Shown here piece by piece: positions 34,747-44,070 of a DNA stretch of 64,000 nt. The DNA comes from Rhodocyclaceae bacterium (GTDB lineage: Bacteria > Pseudomonadota > Gammaproteobacteria > Burkholderiales > Usitatibacteraceae), in contig JADCJC010000024.1 of assembly GCA_020247395.1 (NCBI GenBank), forward strand, positions 17,372-81,371. The letters run 5' to 3'. A program made the translations under genes and the position numbers. How positions within the stretch are numbered: the stretch's first letter is position 1; each line of letters starts with the position of its first letter. The notes below the pieces were generated by a model, which was not told where the DNA came from, searched no databases, and worked only from the letters and a program-made list of their open reading frames with translations.

Positions 34747-36252
34747 ATGGAAGAAATCAATAGCTTGATGCATGGTTTCGCGGTCGCGCTCACGCCGATG
34801 AATCTTGGTTTGATGATGGTTGGCATTGTCCTGGGGGTTTTGATCGGCGTGCTGCCTGGCCTGGGCGGCGCAAACGGCGTGGCGATCTTGCTGCCACTGA
34901 CATTTGCGATGGGTAACACGCCGGCGGGCCAGGTTAGCGCCATCATTCTGCTGTCATGTATTTATTGGGGTGCGCTATTTGGTGGCGCGATCACCTCAAT
35001 CCTGTTCAATATTCCCGGTGAACCTTGGAGTGTGGCGACGACCTTCGACGGTTATCCCATGGCGCAGCAGGGCAAAGCGGGTGAGGCACTGACTGCGGCA
35101 TTTACGTCATCTTTTGTCGGTGCATTTATCGCGGTACTAATGATTACGTTTTTGGCACCATTAGTGGCGAAATTCGCGCTGCGATTCGGTCCGCCTGAGT
35201 TTTTTGCGGTGTACTTGCTCACCTTTTGTAGTTTTGTTGGCATGACCAAGTCCCCGCCGATGAAAACGGTCGCCGCGATGATGCTTGGCTTTGCCTTGGC
35301 TGCGGTCGGACTCGATACCGTTACCGGCCAGTTGCGGCTCACCTTCGGCTTTACGGAATTGCTTAAGGGCTTTGATTTCTTGATCGCCGTGATTGGTCTA
35401 TTCGGTATCGGCGAAATCCTGCTCACCATTGAAGAAGGGCTGGACTTCAAGGGAATGACGGGCAAGATGAAAATGAAGGTGGTAATCGAGACATGGAAGC
35501 AGTTACCCAAGTACTGGAAGACGTCGCTTCGCTCGTCGTTGATCGGCTGCTGGATGGGTATTACCCCCGGTGGCGCTACGCCAGCATCATTTATGGGCTA
35601 CGGCGTGGCGAAGAAGTTTTCGCCCAACGGCGCTAGTTTTGGCAAAGGTGATATCGAGGGCGTCATTGCACCGGAGACGGCGGCACACGCTGCGGGTACG
35701 TCGGCGCTATTGCCGATGTTGACGCTAGGTATTCCTGGCTCTCCTACCGCCGCAGTGCTGCTTGGCGGGCTGCTGGTATGGGGCCTACAGCCAGGGCCGA
35801 TGTTGTTTGAGGAGAAGAAGGACTTTGTTTGGGGGCTGATCGCCTCAATGTACCTCGGCAATATCGCCGGTTTGATCGTGGTGTTGACGACCGTGCCTTT
35901 CTTCGCTGCAATCTTGAGAATCCCGTTTTCGATCATCGCCCCGGTCATTCTGGTGATTTGTGCAATTGGCGCATTCACCGTGCATAGCTCGATGTTTGAC
36001 GTATGGTTGATGGTTGTCTTCGGCGTGATAGGGTACGTGTTCAAGAAACTCGACTACCCACTGGCACCGCTGGTGCTGGCCCTTGTGCTGGGCGACCGTG
36101 CGGAGGATGCGTTTCGTCAGTCGATGCTGTCATCGCAGGGAACAGTGACCATATTCTTCAGCAACGCGCTGGTTGGTTCCATCACCACCCTTGCCCTGCT
36201 GATGTTGTTTTGGGGGCCGCTCTCGTCGTTGATCAAACGAATCCGCGGGTAG
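34747..36252 (+). CDS. tctA: TctA large membrane subunit of TTT transporter
   Basis: A 501-residue protein with about eleven helices. The family signatures GVLIGVLPGLGGANGVAILL (about 35-54) and, in the second half, GIPGSPTAAVLLGGLLVWGL with GVIAPETAAHAAGTSALLP are clear. TctA forms the ion-coupled permease that takes substrate from TctC. It is the only TctA in the window although three Bug receptors are present. The start is ATG 34747; frames further upstream run into tctB. Confidence 0.95.
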   Translation: MEEINSLMHGFAVALTPMNLGLMMVGIVLGVLIGVLPGLGGANGVAILLPLTFAMGNTPAGQVSAIILLSCIYWGALFGGAITSILFNIPGEPWSVATTFDGYPMAQQGKAGEALTAAFTSSFVGAFIAVLMITFLAPLVAKFALRFGPPEFFAVYLLTFCSFVGMTKSPPMKTVAAMMLGFALAAVGLDTVTGQLRLTFGFTELLKGFDFLIAVIGLFGIGEILLTIEEGLDFKGMTGKMKMKVVIETWKQLPKYWKTSLRSSLIGCWMGITPGGATPASFMGYGVAKKFSPNGASFGKGDIEGVIAPETAAHAAGTSALLPMLTLGIPGSPTAAVLLGGLLVWGLQPGPMLFEEKKDFVWGLIASMYLGNIAGLIVVLTTVPFFAAILRIPFSIIAPVILVICAIGAFTVHSSMFDVWLMVVFGVIGYVFKKLDYPLAPLVLALVLGDRAEDAFRQSMLSSQGTVTIFFSNALVGSITTLALLMLFWGPLSSLIKRIRG

Positions 36253-36371
36253 TTGAGCACGTTGTTGCATCAACCATGGCATCCAGTATGGCGCGATTGG
36301 CAGGTGTCTATGCGCAGTTTGCTGTGATGCGTTAAATTGTGTTTCTCTTCCCACTTCCTAAGAGGATAACC

Positions 36372-36557
36372 ATGACGTTCCCATTTTTTAGTGCGATGGT
36401 CGGCATTGTCTTTATGGCTGGAATGGTGAGTTTGGTGTTGAGCATCGCGGGGGTCATCCCGCGAGAGCAGATGCCTACGCTGATTATTAGTCACGCCATC
36501 GTTGGCTTGCTCGCGCTGGGCATGCATAGTTTTGTCGCACGCAAAAAGCCGCATTAA
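36372..36557 (+). CDS. small two-helix membrane protein
   Basis: A 61-residue hydrophobic protein. Two predicted helices (about 5-26 and 36-54) are followed by a basic end (ARKKPH). ATG 36372 has AAGAGG 9 bases upstream; a longer frame from 36339 is not favoured. It lies 119 bases after tctA and before the convergent Crp/Fnr gene. No family is recognised. It could be an accessory subunit of the TTT transporter or an unrelated membrane peptide. Confidence 0.55.
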   Translation: MTFPFFSAMVGIVFMAGMVSLVLSIAGVIPREQMPTLIISHAIVGLLALGMHSFVARKKPH

Positions 36558-36692
36558 GCCGGGCATCGCATAAACTGCACGATAACGCGTGTATTGGGCT
36601 CGGCACGAGGGTGCCGACAAAAGTCATTATCCGACGGGCGTCTAAAGGAGAAAATGGCTGGAACTGCCCGTCAATCGCGCGGTTCTGGACCG

Positions 36693-37319
36693 TCAGCGCG
36701 CGAGAATGGCCTGAATCTTGCCCTTCTGTTTGAGTCTTGAGAGTGTCTCTGCGGACAGGTTGAGGTGTGCTGCGAGTTCTTTCATCGGTACTCGTTCGTA
36801 GAGCTCCGGATGTTTGCGCAAAAACCGCTGTACGCGCCCCTGCGCGTCCAGTAGATGCAGGGTAATGGTATGCGCCATCACCTCCGACATAAGATGCATG
36901 ACTTCGTACTCAAAGTCACCTTTCATGGCAACATGGCCCTCGATGAATTCAACCCAAATTTCCATCGGCAACATCGCCACGCGCGCCTTGGTGACGGCGC
37001 GAATCGCGTACGGCGTTGGCGTGCGCAGTCGCCATGCGGCATAACTGGTCTCCATGTCGTCCTCGGCGGAGAAGCGCAAGATCATCTCTTTGCCCTCTTG
37101 GTTGGAAACCACGCGCTTTAGCACACCGTCGAGGATGAAGTACTGGTACATATCGTGCTCGCCCTGGCCCATCAACAAATCACCCTTCTTAAAGTCCGCG
37201 ATCGAAAGGGATTTCTCAAGGTCGGTGAACGCCCGCGGTTTCAGGGTTCGCAACACGATGTTCCGGGCAAGTTGTCCGCGAATGGTTTCGCGCTGTGGGT
37301 GGGAAATGAGCAGGGTCAT
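36693..37319 (-). CDS. Crp/Fnr-family transcriptional regulator
   Basis: A 208-residue regulator. The cyclic-nucleotide-type effector domain (about 20-130) has KKGDLLMGQGEHDMYQYFILDG, and the C-terminal helix-turn-helix has MKELAAHLNLSAETLSRLKQKG. From ATG 37319 onward there are no cysteines, so it is not an iron-sulfur FNR; the cAMP-binding residues of CRP are not evident either, so the signal is unknown. It is divergent from oxc, and an FNR-like palindrome sits in the shared promoter region. It is the obvious candidate regulator of the oxalate genes and of itself. Confidence 0.9.
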   Translation of the reverse strand: MTLLISHPQRETIRGQLARNIVLRTLKPRAFTDLEKSLSIADFKKGDLLMGQGEHDMYQYFILDGVLKRVVSNQEGKEMILRFSAEDDMETSYAAWRLRTPTPYAIRAVTKARVAMLPMEIWVEFIEGHVAMKGDFEYEVMHLMSEVMAHTITLHLLDAQGRVQRFLRKHPELYERVPMKELAAHLNLSAETLSRLKQKGKIQAILAR

Positions 37320-37332
37320 CTTGTTTTCCGTA

Positions 37333-37351
37333 GTCAATTGACAGTAGTCAA
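37333..37351. promoter_or_regulatory. FNR/CRP-like operator between the regulator and oxc
   Basis: TTGAC-AGTA-GTCAA (37338-37351) is a perfect 5-4-5 inverted repeat close to the FNR consensus TTGAT-N4-ATCAA. It overlaps a second palindrome, GTCAATTGAC (37333-37342). It stands 14-32 bases before the regulator start and about 170 bases before oxc. Sequence symmetry is certain; binding by the adjacent regulator is inferred. Confidence 0.7.
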
Positions 37352-37520
37352 GGCACAATTATTTTGTCATTTTTATGATGCATGGCAGTTTCGGACATTG
37401 CCGAATCATCGGGGCTTGCAGAGTGTGTGCTTCGGACAAGACAAACAAACCCTACGACTCGTGCACCGCTGATGCTCTATCTTGGTGTTGAGTCAAAAAA
37501 TCAAGGCGAGGCGTCCCATT

Positions 37521-39248
37521 ATGACTACCGATGCAAACACCGAACAAACGACGGATGGCTTTCATCTCGTTATCGACGCACTAAAGCTCAACGGGCTTAA
37601 CACCATTTATGGCTTGCCGGGAATCCCCATCACAGATTTGACGCGAATGGCGCAAGCCGAGGGCATGCGTGTTATCTCCTTCCGACACGAACAAAATGCA
37701 GGCAACGCAGCTGCGATTGCAGGGTTTATTACGCAGAAACCGGGCGTTTGTTTAACGGTGTCAGCGCCCGGCTTTCTAAACGGGCTCACCGCGTTGTCAA
37801 ATGCGACAACCAATTGCTTCCCGATGATTCTGATTTCGGGATCGAGCGAGCGCGAAATCGTAGATTTGCAACAGGGCGATTACGAGGAAATGGATCAGCT
37901 TGCAATCGCCAGGCCACTTTGTAAAGCCGCGTTTCGTGTCTTGCATGCCGAGGATATTGGCATTGGCATCGCACGCGCGATTCGTGCCGCCGTATCGGGG
38001 CGTCCGGGGGGCGTTTATCTCGATTTGCCGGCAAAACTGTTTGCGCAAACGATGGGCGCAGCGGCGGGCCAGCAGTCGTTGATTAAGGTGGTTGATCCCG
38101 CGCCGCGCCAAATTCCCGCGCCCGATGCGGTGGCCCGCGCGCTCGATTTGCTTAGGGGCGCAAAACGACCATTGATTTTGCTGGGCAAGGGGGCGGCCTA
38201 TGCACAAGCAGATGCCGATATTCGTGCCTTAATTGAAAGGACAGGAATCCCGTACTTGCCGATGTCAATGGCCAAGGGGCTGTTGCCCGACACCCATCAG
38301 CAATCCGCAGCTGCGGCGCGATCATTTGTATTGCCAGAGGCAGATGTCGTCATGCTGCTTGGAGCCCGCTTGAACTGGTTGCTCTCACACGGCAAGGGTA
38401 AGACTTGGGGAGGCAAGGATCATAAGACTTGGGGCGGACAGAAGTTTATCCAGGTGGACATCTGCCCGACTGAGGCGGATAGCAACGTCGCCATCGACGC
38501 ACCGCTAATCGGCGACATGGGCTCGTGCGTCGCGGCGCTGCTCGCTGGCATCGAGCCGGGATGGGCGAAACCACCAGCGCAGTGGCTGTCGGCAATCGCC
38601 GAGCGTAAAGCAAAAAATATCAGCAAACTTGCGGAAACCCTGGCGAAGGATCCCACGCCGATGACCTTCCATAGTGCGCTCAACGTGGTGCGTGACATTG
38701 TCAAGGCGCACCCGGACGCAATGCTGGTAAATGAGGGCGCTAATTCGCTCGACTTCACCCGCAGCATTGTGGATATGTACAAACCGCGAAAGCGCCTCGA
38801 CGTCGGCACATGGGGCATCATGGGTATTGGTATGGGTTTCGCCGTCGCTGCTGCGGTTGAAACGGGAGAATCTGTCATCGCCATCGAAGGCGATAGTGCA
38901 TTCGGATTTTCAGGGATGGAAGTCGAGACCATTTGTCGCTACAACCTGCCGGTTTGTATTGTGATTTTTAACAACAACGGCGTATATCGTGGAACCGATA
39001 TAAACCCCACCGGAGGCGCTGATGTTGCACCAACTGTGTTCGTCAAAGGCGCACGCTATGATAAGTTGATGGAGGCTTTTGGCGGCGTAGGCATAAACGC
39101 TACCACCCCGACCGCGTTGCGGGCAGCGATGGAAGAGGCAATGCGTTCGAAGCGGCCAACGCTGATTAACGCGGTGATCGACGAAACGGCTGGCACCGAG
39201 AGTGGGCGAATTACGAGTCTGAACCCGACGGCAGCAAAGAAAAAGTGA
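37521..39248 (+). CDS. oxc: oxalyl-CoA decarboxylase
   Basis: A 575-residue thiamine-diphosphate enzyme. The catalytic Glu is Glu57 in [12 protein letters not shown], and the cofactor motif [19 protein letters not shown]...NNNGVY is in the C-terminal domain. Length and the pattern [16 protein letters not shown] favour oxalyl-CoA decarboxylase over acetolactate synthase. It converts oxalyl-CoA to formyl-CoA and CO2. GAGGCG lies about 10 bases before ATG 37521; GTG 37482 is a weaker alternative. frc follows after 156 bases. It is divergent from the Crp/Fnr gene, whose palindromic site it shares. Confidence 0.95.
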   Translation: MTTDANTEQTTDGFHLVIDALKLNGLNTIYGLPGIPITDLTRMAQAEGMRVISFRHEQNAGNAAAIAGFITQKPGVCLTVSAPGFLNGLTALSNATTNCFPMILISGSSEREIVDLQQGDYEEMDQLAIARPLCKAAFRVLHAEDIGIGIARAIRAAVSGRPGGVYLDLPAKLFAQTMGAAAGQQSLIKVVDPAPRQIPAPDAVARALDLLRGAKRPLILLGKGAAYAQADADIRALIERTGIPYLPMSMAKGLLPDTHQQSAAAARSFVLPEADVVMLLGARLNWLLSHGKGKTWGGKDHKTWGGQKFIQVDICPTEADSNVAIDAPLIGDMGSCVAALLAGIEPGWAKPPAQWLSAIAERKAKNISKLAETLAKDPTPMTFHSALNVVRDIVKAHPDAMLVNEGANSLDFTRSIVDMYKPRKRLDVGTWGIMGIGMGFAVAAAVETGESVIAIEGDSAFGFSGMEVETICRYNLPVCIVIFNNNGVYRGTDINPTGGADVAPTVFVKGARYDKLMEAFGGVGINATTPTALRAAMEEAMRSKRPTLINAVIDETAGTESGRITSLNPTAAKKK

Positions 39249-39404
39249 CGCGTGCGTTTAGGGGCGCGAGCGGCGCGAAGAGTGATTGGTGCCGGATGAT
39301 GCCTCGTCGATGTATCGGCTTTCTTGTTTGACGGCGTGCAACGCCGAGTGCTTTAGACTGTCAACTTGCGCAGTTTGATCATTGATGAATAGGAAACTTA
39401 CAGA

Positions 39405-40673
39405 ATGGAAGCGTTGAAAGGTATCAGAATTCTCGATATGACGCACGTGCAAGCTGGGCCAACATGCTCACAGCTGCTCGCGTGGATGGGAGCAGACGTG
39501 ATCAAGTTCGAGCCGCCGCAGGGTGACGCGACTAGGGGCCAGCTGCGCGACATCCCCGGCGCTGATTCGCTCTATTTCACAATGTTGAACTGCAACAAAC
39601 GTTCGATTACTGTGAACATGAAATCTGCCGAGGGTAAAACCGTGTTTGTGGATTTGCTGAAACACTGCGATATCGTGATGGAAAACTTTGGGCCGGGCGT
39701 TTTGGACCGGTTGGGTTTTACGTGGGAAAAAATTCACGAGATCAACCCGAAGATCATCATGGGCTCGATCAAGGGGTTTGGTTCGAGTGGGCCCTACGCG
39801 GAATTCAAGGCCTATGAAAACGTCGCACAGGCGATGGGCGGTGCGATGAGCACAACCGGTACGCCCGACGGTGCGCCCTTCGTCACGGGCGCACAAATCG
39901 GTGATTCTGGAACGGGTTTACACTTGGCAATTGGATTATTGGCAGCGCTGAACCAGGCGAATCGCACTGGCCAAGGACAGTACGTTGAAGTCGCAATGAT
40001 GGACGGTGTCATGAACTTGTGTCGCGTGAAGTTTCGTGACCATCAGCGCCTCACACGCGGCGGCCTCAGCGAGTATTCGGTGCCGACCTCGCAGGGTATG
40101 GGTGACGTGCCGAGGGCAGGCAATGATTCCGGCGGCGGGCAACTGGGTAACGCGATTCACTGCAAACCGCATGGCCCGAATGACTGGATTTATGTCGTTG
40201 TCCAAGAGGCAGTTTGGGCGGGATTGGCGAATCGCATTGGTGCCGAACTTGGCCTTCCGGAACTGGCGACCGATGCGCGTTTTGCGTTGATTGGTGACAG
40301 ACGCAAAAACCAAAACGACATGTGGGGACTCATCACCAAGTTCGCAGCGAACTACACCAAACGGGAGTTTATGGCGATCTTGAACCCTATCGATGTGCCG
40401 TGTGGCCCGATCATGTCAACAACGGACCTTGCCAACGACGAGCACATTCGGGGTCGCGAAATGTACGTTGAGTTGGAGGATGAAAGGCGCGGTAAGTGGT
40501 GGAATGTCGGCATGCCGATCAAGCTGTCTGCATCGCCCGCAAAGATCGAGCGCGCGCCGTTTTTGGGCGAACACAATGATGATGTTCTGATGAATGTTTT
40601 GGGCTATGACGCCGCCAAAGTAGAGGCGATGAAAGTTGCCGGGGCGTTTTCGGCACCGCCTAAAAAGGCCTAG
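39405..40673 (+). CDS. frc: formyl-CoA:oxalate CoA-transferase
   Basis: A 422-residue class III (CaiB/BaiF) CoA-transferase. The catalytic Asp is Asp167 in GAQIGDSGTGLH, close to Asp169 of the Oxalobacter enzyme, and a Gly-rich loop GGGQLGNAIHCKP follows near residues 242-254. It moves CoA from formyl-CoA to oxalate, producing oxalyl-CoA for Oxc and releasing formate. The pairing with oxc settles the assignment over other CaiB-like enzymes. The 156-base gap to oxc may hold its own promoter. The formyltransferase gene follows after 54 bases. Confidence 0.95.
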   Translation: MEALKGIRILDMTHVQAGPTCSQLLAWMGADVIKFEPPQGDATRGQLRDIPGADSLYFTMLNCNKRSITVNMKSAEGKTVFVDLLKHCDIVMENFGPGVLDRLGFTWEKIHEINPKIIMGSIKGFGSSGPYAEFKAYENVAQAMGGAMSTTGTPDGAPFVTGAQIGDSGTGLHLAIGLLAALNQANRTGQGQYVEVAMMDGVMNLCRVKFRDHQRLTRGGLSEYSVPTSQGMGDVPRAGNDSGGGQLGNAIHCKPHGPNDWIYVVVQEAVWAGLANRIGAELGLPELATDARFALIGDRRKNQNDMWGLITKFAANYTKREFMAILNPIDVPCGPIMSTTDLANDEHIRGREMYVELEDERRGKWWNVGMPIKLSASPAKIERAPFLGEHNDDVLMNVLGYDAAKVEAMKVAGAFSAPPKKA

Positions 40674-40727
40674 GCAGTATTGCTTTCGCTAAGTTTACAA
40701 ACCCACGATCATCCATGGAGCGATCAC

Positions 40728-41657
40728 ATGAAAATTGCCATCATCGGCCAGCAAGACTTTGGTAAATCAGTGCTGGAGGCGCTGGTCGCTCGCGGGGACG
40801 AGATCGTGGGTGTGTTTTGTGCGCCGGAAAAAGAAGGTGCCAAGCCCGACCCAATGCGTTTGGCCGCTGAAGCCCGTAGCCTACGCACATTTCAGTTCCC
40901 GTCGCTGAAGGCCCCAGAGGCAACTGCCGCCATGCGCGAACTCAACGCAGACATCGGCATTATGGCGTTTGTGCTGCAATTTGCGCCGCAGGAATTTGTG
41001 AATATTCCGAAACACGGCACGATCCAATACCACCCCTCATTACTGCCGAAGTACCGTGGCCCGTCTTCGATTAACTGGCCGATCTCTCTGGGCGAAACGG
41101 AAACGGGGTTGACCATTTTTCGGCCGACTGATGGACTCGATGAGGGCGCGATTATCCTGCAAAAAACCACACCAATCAGCGAAAACGACACGCTCGGAAC
41201 CGTCTACTTTGATCGTCTGTTCCCGATGGGGGTTGCGGCCATGCTTGAGGCAGCGGATCTAGTGGTGACTGGCAAACATAGCGAGCGGGTACAGGACGAG
41301 TCAAAAGCAACCTACGAAGGCTGGTTCCGCGTAAACGAGTCGAAAATCAATTGGCATAACCATCTCGATGTTGTTCACAATCTCATCCGTGGCTGCGATC
41401 CCGCGCCCGGCGCATGGACGACGCTAGGGGGAAAAAAGGTTCAGTTGTTCGGGTCGCGCAAACACCCAGCGCGAACCTTTGGCGAGGTCAAGGGTAAGCC
41501 TGGCGAAGTGGTGTCAATTGCTGACTCGATGTTCATTAATGTGCAGGGTGGTCGAATCGAGGTCACGAAGCTAAAACATGAGGATGGCAAGAAAATGGGT
41601 AGTGCCGAGTTCGCGGATGCCTACGGTGTTGTGCCGGGCAAGTTGTTGGGGAATTAA
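40728..41657 (+). CDS. formyltransferase family protein, like the hydrolase domain of 10-formyl-THF dehydrogenase
   Basis: A 309-residue protein with an N-terminal formyl-transferase fold (about 1-205) and an Fmt C-terminal-like domain (about 210-305). The catalytic His102 sits in QYHPSLLPKYRGPSSINW and Asp138 in DGLDEG; the 36-residue spacing equals that in Fmt and ALDH1L1. The Asn before the His in methionyl-tRNA formyltransferase (NxH) is replaced by Gln-Tyr. The motifs HPSLLP-RG-SINW and ATYEG-INW-IRGCDPAPGAWT resemble the hydrolase domain of ALDH1L1 closely. It follows frc by 54 bases, with GGAG before ATG 40728, so a role in handling the formyl unit released from oxalate is likely. Exact reaction unknown. 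Confidence 0.85.
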   Translation: MKIAIIGQQDFGKSVLEALVARGDEIVGVFCAPEKEGAKPDPMRLAAEARSLRTFQFPSLKAPEATAAMRELNADIGIMAFVLQFAPQEFVNIPKHGTIQYHPSLLPKYRGPSSINWPISLGETETGLTIFRPTDGLDEGAIILQKTTPISENDTLGTVYFDRLFPMGVAAMLEAADLVVTGKHSERVQDESKATYEGWFRVNESKINWHNHLDVVHNLIRGCDPAPGAWTTLGGKKVQLFGSRKHPARTFGEVKGKPGEVVSIADSMFINVQGGRIEVTKLKHEDGKKMGSAEFADAYGVVPGKLLGN

Positions 41658-41867
41658 GCGGCAGGCACCGGATGGCTAGCTAAACGTCACTCCGGCCACC
41701 TAGGGCCCCCGCCAAGACGGCGTTTGTCGCGCCCGAGTAGCAAGTTACGATTATTTACAACGGCTTGTGCGCAATTGACTTGCGTAAGCCTTTCGGCGGC
41801 GAGTATCATCTGTGTGCCCAACAGTCGGCACAATCGGTTGGTCAAAAAGCTCTCTAAGGGGTTCTTT

Positions 41868-44063
41868 ATGGGTTTGTCATTTTCCTTTGCCGCATGGCGT
41901 ACGGCCAGATGCCGTCTCGATCGACCGACTGCTTCGGACAATCTTATGCAAAGCGCAGGTCGCATCCTCTCGTTCGCGCTGATCACCGCCGCAGGTTCTG
42001 CCGTTGCGCAGCCCTCTTCTTCGACTGTCGATTCGATCGAGTATTTCAACAGTCGAAGTGGCCAATATTACCGAACTGATGTTCCGGCAGAAATAGCCTC
42101 AATTGATCAAAGTGGGTCCGCTTCAGGGTGGGCGCGAACCGGTCAGAGCTTCAAAGTGTGGCGCACGCAAGCGGATGCACCTGCCGGGGCAATTCCTTTG
42201 GTTAAGCTGACCTCGCTGAGTTTTGCGACGCCATCTGCACCGCAAGTTTGTAGCCTGAGCAAAACCAGCAAGTTGACGCCGTTGTCAGGTGCTGCGGCAA
42301 ATTGTCCGGTACAAACCAGTGTGACGTACGTTTTGCCGGCCGACGCGTCTGGCAATTGTGCGACTGGGACGCAGCCTGTCTTTCAAGCTGCCAGCCCAAC
42401 CGGAATACGGTTGGCCAATCAGTTGTCCGTTTATCAAGAAATGTTTGACCGTGGTTGGCAGGCCCAAGGCGCAGCCATCTGTGTGCCCGGTGTATCGTTG
42501 GCCGCTGAAGCCGACGCGTACCGCTTGCTAAAACAAGCCACATTCGGTGCCACCGAAGCGGCGATGAATGAGGTGAAACAAATGGGCGTGACGGCCTGGG
42601 TGGATAGCCAACTCAATATGCCGGTGCTGTCGAAGATGCCCGCGCTCGAGTTTTACCCGACCCAGGCGCCGACTACGTGTGCCAACAATGGTGTTGCGAG
42701 TTCAGCGGCCTCGCTTTGTGCCCGGGACAACTACACGTTTTTCCAACTGCAACTTAAATTTACCCAGAACGCGTTAAAGCAGGCGGACCAGCTGCGGCAG
42801 CGGGTGGCATTTGCACTCTCACAAATTTTGGTGACATCGGGTGTTGATGCCTCGCTCATGCCGTACGGTATGGCCAAGTATCAGCAATTGTTCCTAGACG
42901 GCGCGTTTGGCAACTACAAGGACTTGCTGACGGCGGTGACGCTTTCACCGGTGATGGGTGATTACCTCAACATGGCGAATTCAAATAAGCCGGATGTTGC
43001 CCGCGGAATTTCGGCCAACGAGAATTTCGCCCGAGAGATCATGCAGCTCTTTAGTATCGGGCTGTATGAGCTGAACCAAGATGGGACGATGAAGAAGGAT
43101 ATACAGGGCAACTTGATTCCGACGTACTCGCAAACCACGGTTGAGAATCTGGCGCGTGTCTTCACGGGTTGGACCTATCCAGGATTTGGTAATGTCGCCC
43201 CAACTCGTAATAATCCAGCGTACTACGAGTACCCAATGATGCCGGTGGAATCGAACCACGATACCGGTGCAAAAACGCTGATGAACGGCTTTGTGATTCC
43301 TGCCGGGCAAAATGCCCGCCAGGACCTGAACATGGCGCTCGACCATCTGTTCTCGCATGCAAATGTCGCCCCGTTCATTTCCAAACAACTCATTCAAAAG
43401 CTGGTTAGCGGAGACCCAAGTCCGGCCTACGTTGGGCGCGTGAGTGCCGTCTTCAACAACAACGGAGCAGGCGTTCGTGGCGACCTTAAAGCGGTGGTGC
43501 GGGCAATTTTGCTCGATCCGGAGGCGCGCGGACCAATCAAAACGGTCGCCGGCGCGGGCAAGCTCAAGGAGCCAGTGTTGATGGCGCTCAGCGCCTACCG
43601 TGGCCTCGGCGGCATTAATGACGGCGTATGGGTGCGCACGCAGTATGCGAGTATGGCGCAGGACTTGTTCCGGGCGCCAACCGTGTTCAACTACTACGCG
43701 CCGGATAACACGGTGTCTAACGGCAAGTTGGGACCGGAGTTTGAGATTCTCACTTCCACAACGGCGTTTGCGCGGACTAATTTCCTGCGCAATGTGACCA
43801 ACGTAAATTATGCGATCGACGCAACTGTGCCGGGTGCCACAGGCACGACTGTCGATTGGATGCCATGGCAGGCGCTCGCGAGTAATCCCGCAGCACTAGT
43901 CGACAAGCTTTCCTGGGTGTTTACCGCAGGCGCTATGTCTGCTTCGGCACAGCAGCAAGTAGTGAATGCCGTGAATGCAATCGCCGCCACGGATACCTTG
44001 GGCCGCGCCAGAACTGCGGCGTACTTAGTACTGTCCTCCAGCCACTTCCAAGTTGATCGGTAG
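41868..44063 (+). CDS. DUF1800 family exported protein
   Basis: A 731-residue protein. The DUF1800 domain covers about residues 220-725, with RLLKQATFGATEAAMNEV and LRQRVAFALSQILVTSGVD and, later, NENFAREIMQLFSIGLYELN and VFTGWTYPGFG, all typical. A signal peptide is probable (RILSFALITAAGSAVAQ, cleaved near residue 48). ATG 41868 has AAGGGG 7 bases upstream; ATG 41946, directly before the hydrophobic run, is an alternative. DUF1800 is usually paired with DUF1501, as here (7-base gap), and the pair is exported; its biochemical role is unknown. Confidence 0.88.
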   Translation: MGLSFSFAAWRTARCRLDRPTASDNLMQSAGRILSFALITAAGSAVAQPSSSTVDSIEYFNSRSGQYYRTDVPAEIASIDQSGSASGWARTGQSFKVWRTQADAPAGAIPLVKLTSLSFATPSAPQVCSLSKTSKLTPLSGAAANCPVQTSVTYVLPADASGNCATGTQPVFQAASPTGIRLANQLSVYQEMFDRGWQAQGAAICVPGVSLAAEADAYRLLKQATFGATEAAMNEVKQMGVTAWVDSQLNMPVLSKMPALEFYPTQAPTTCANNGVASSAASLCARDNYTFFQLQLKFTQNALKQADQLRQRVAFALSQILVTSGVDASLMPYGMAKYQQLFLDGAFGNYKDLLTAVTLSPVMGDYLNMANSNKPDVARGISANENFAREIMQLFSIGLYELNQDGTMKKDIQGNLIPTYSQTTVENLARVFTGWTYPGFGNVAPTRNNPAYYEYPMMPVESNHDTGAKTLMNGFVIPAGQNARQDLNMALDHLFSHANVAPFISKQLIQKLVSGDPSPAYVGRVSAVFNNNGAGVRGDLKAVVRAILLDPEARGPIKTVAGAGKLKEPVLMALSAYRGLGGINDGVWVRTQYASMAQDLFRAPTVFNYYAPDNTVSNGKLGPEFEILTSTTAFARTNFLRNVTNVNYAIDATVPGATGTTVDWMPWQALASNPAALVDKLSWVFTAGAMSASAQQQVVNAVNAIAATDTLGRARTAAYLVLSSSHFQVDR

Positions 44064-44070
44064 GTTACTC

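Noticed and set aside
36600..36617. Hairpin TCGGCAC/GTGCCGA as a terminator between the small membrane gene and the Crp/Fnr gene
   Set aside because: No T-run on either strand; kept only as a weak stem.
37521..39248. Acetolactate synthase as an alternative for the thiamine-diphosphate enzyme
   Set aside because: No small regulatory subunit gene nearby, and the immediate frc neighbour together with length and motifs favours oxalyl-CoA decarboxylase.
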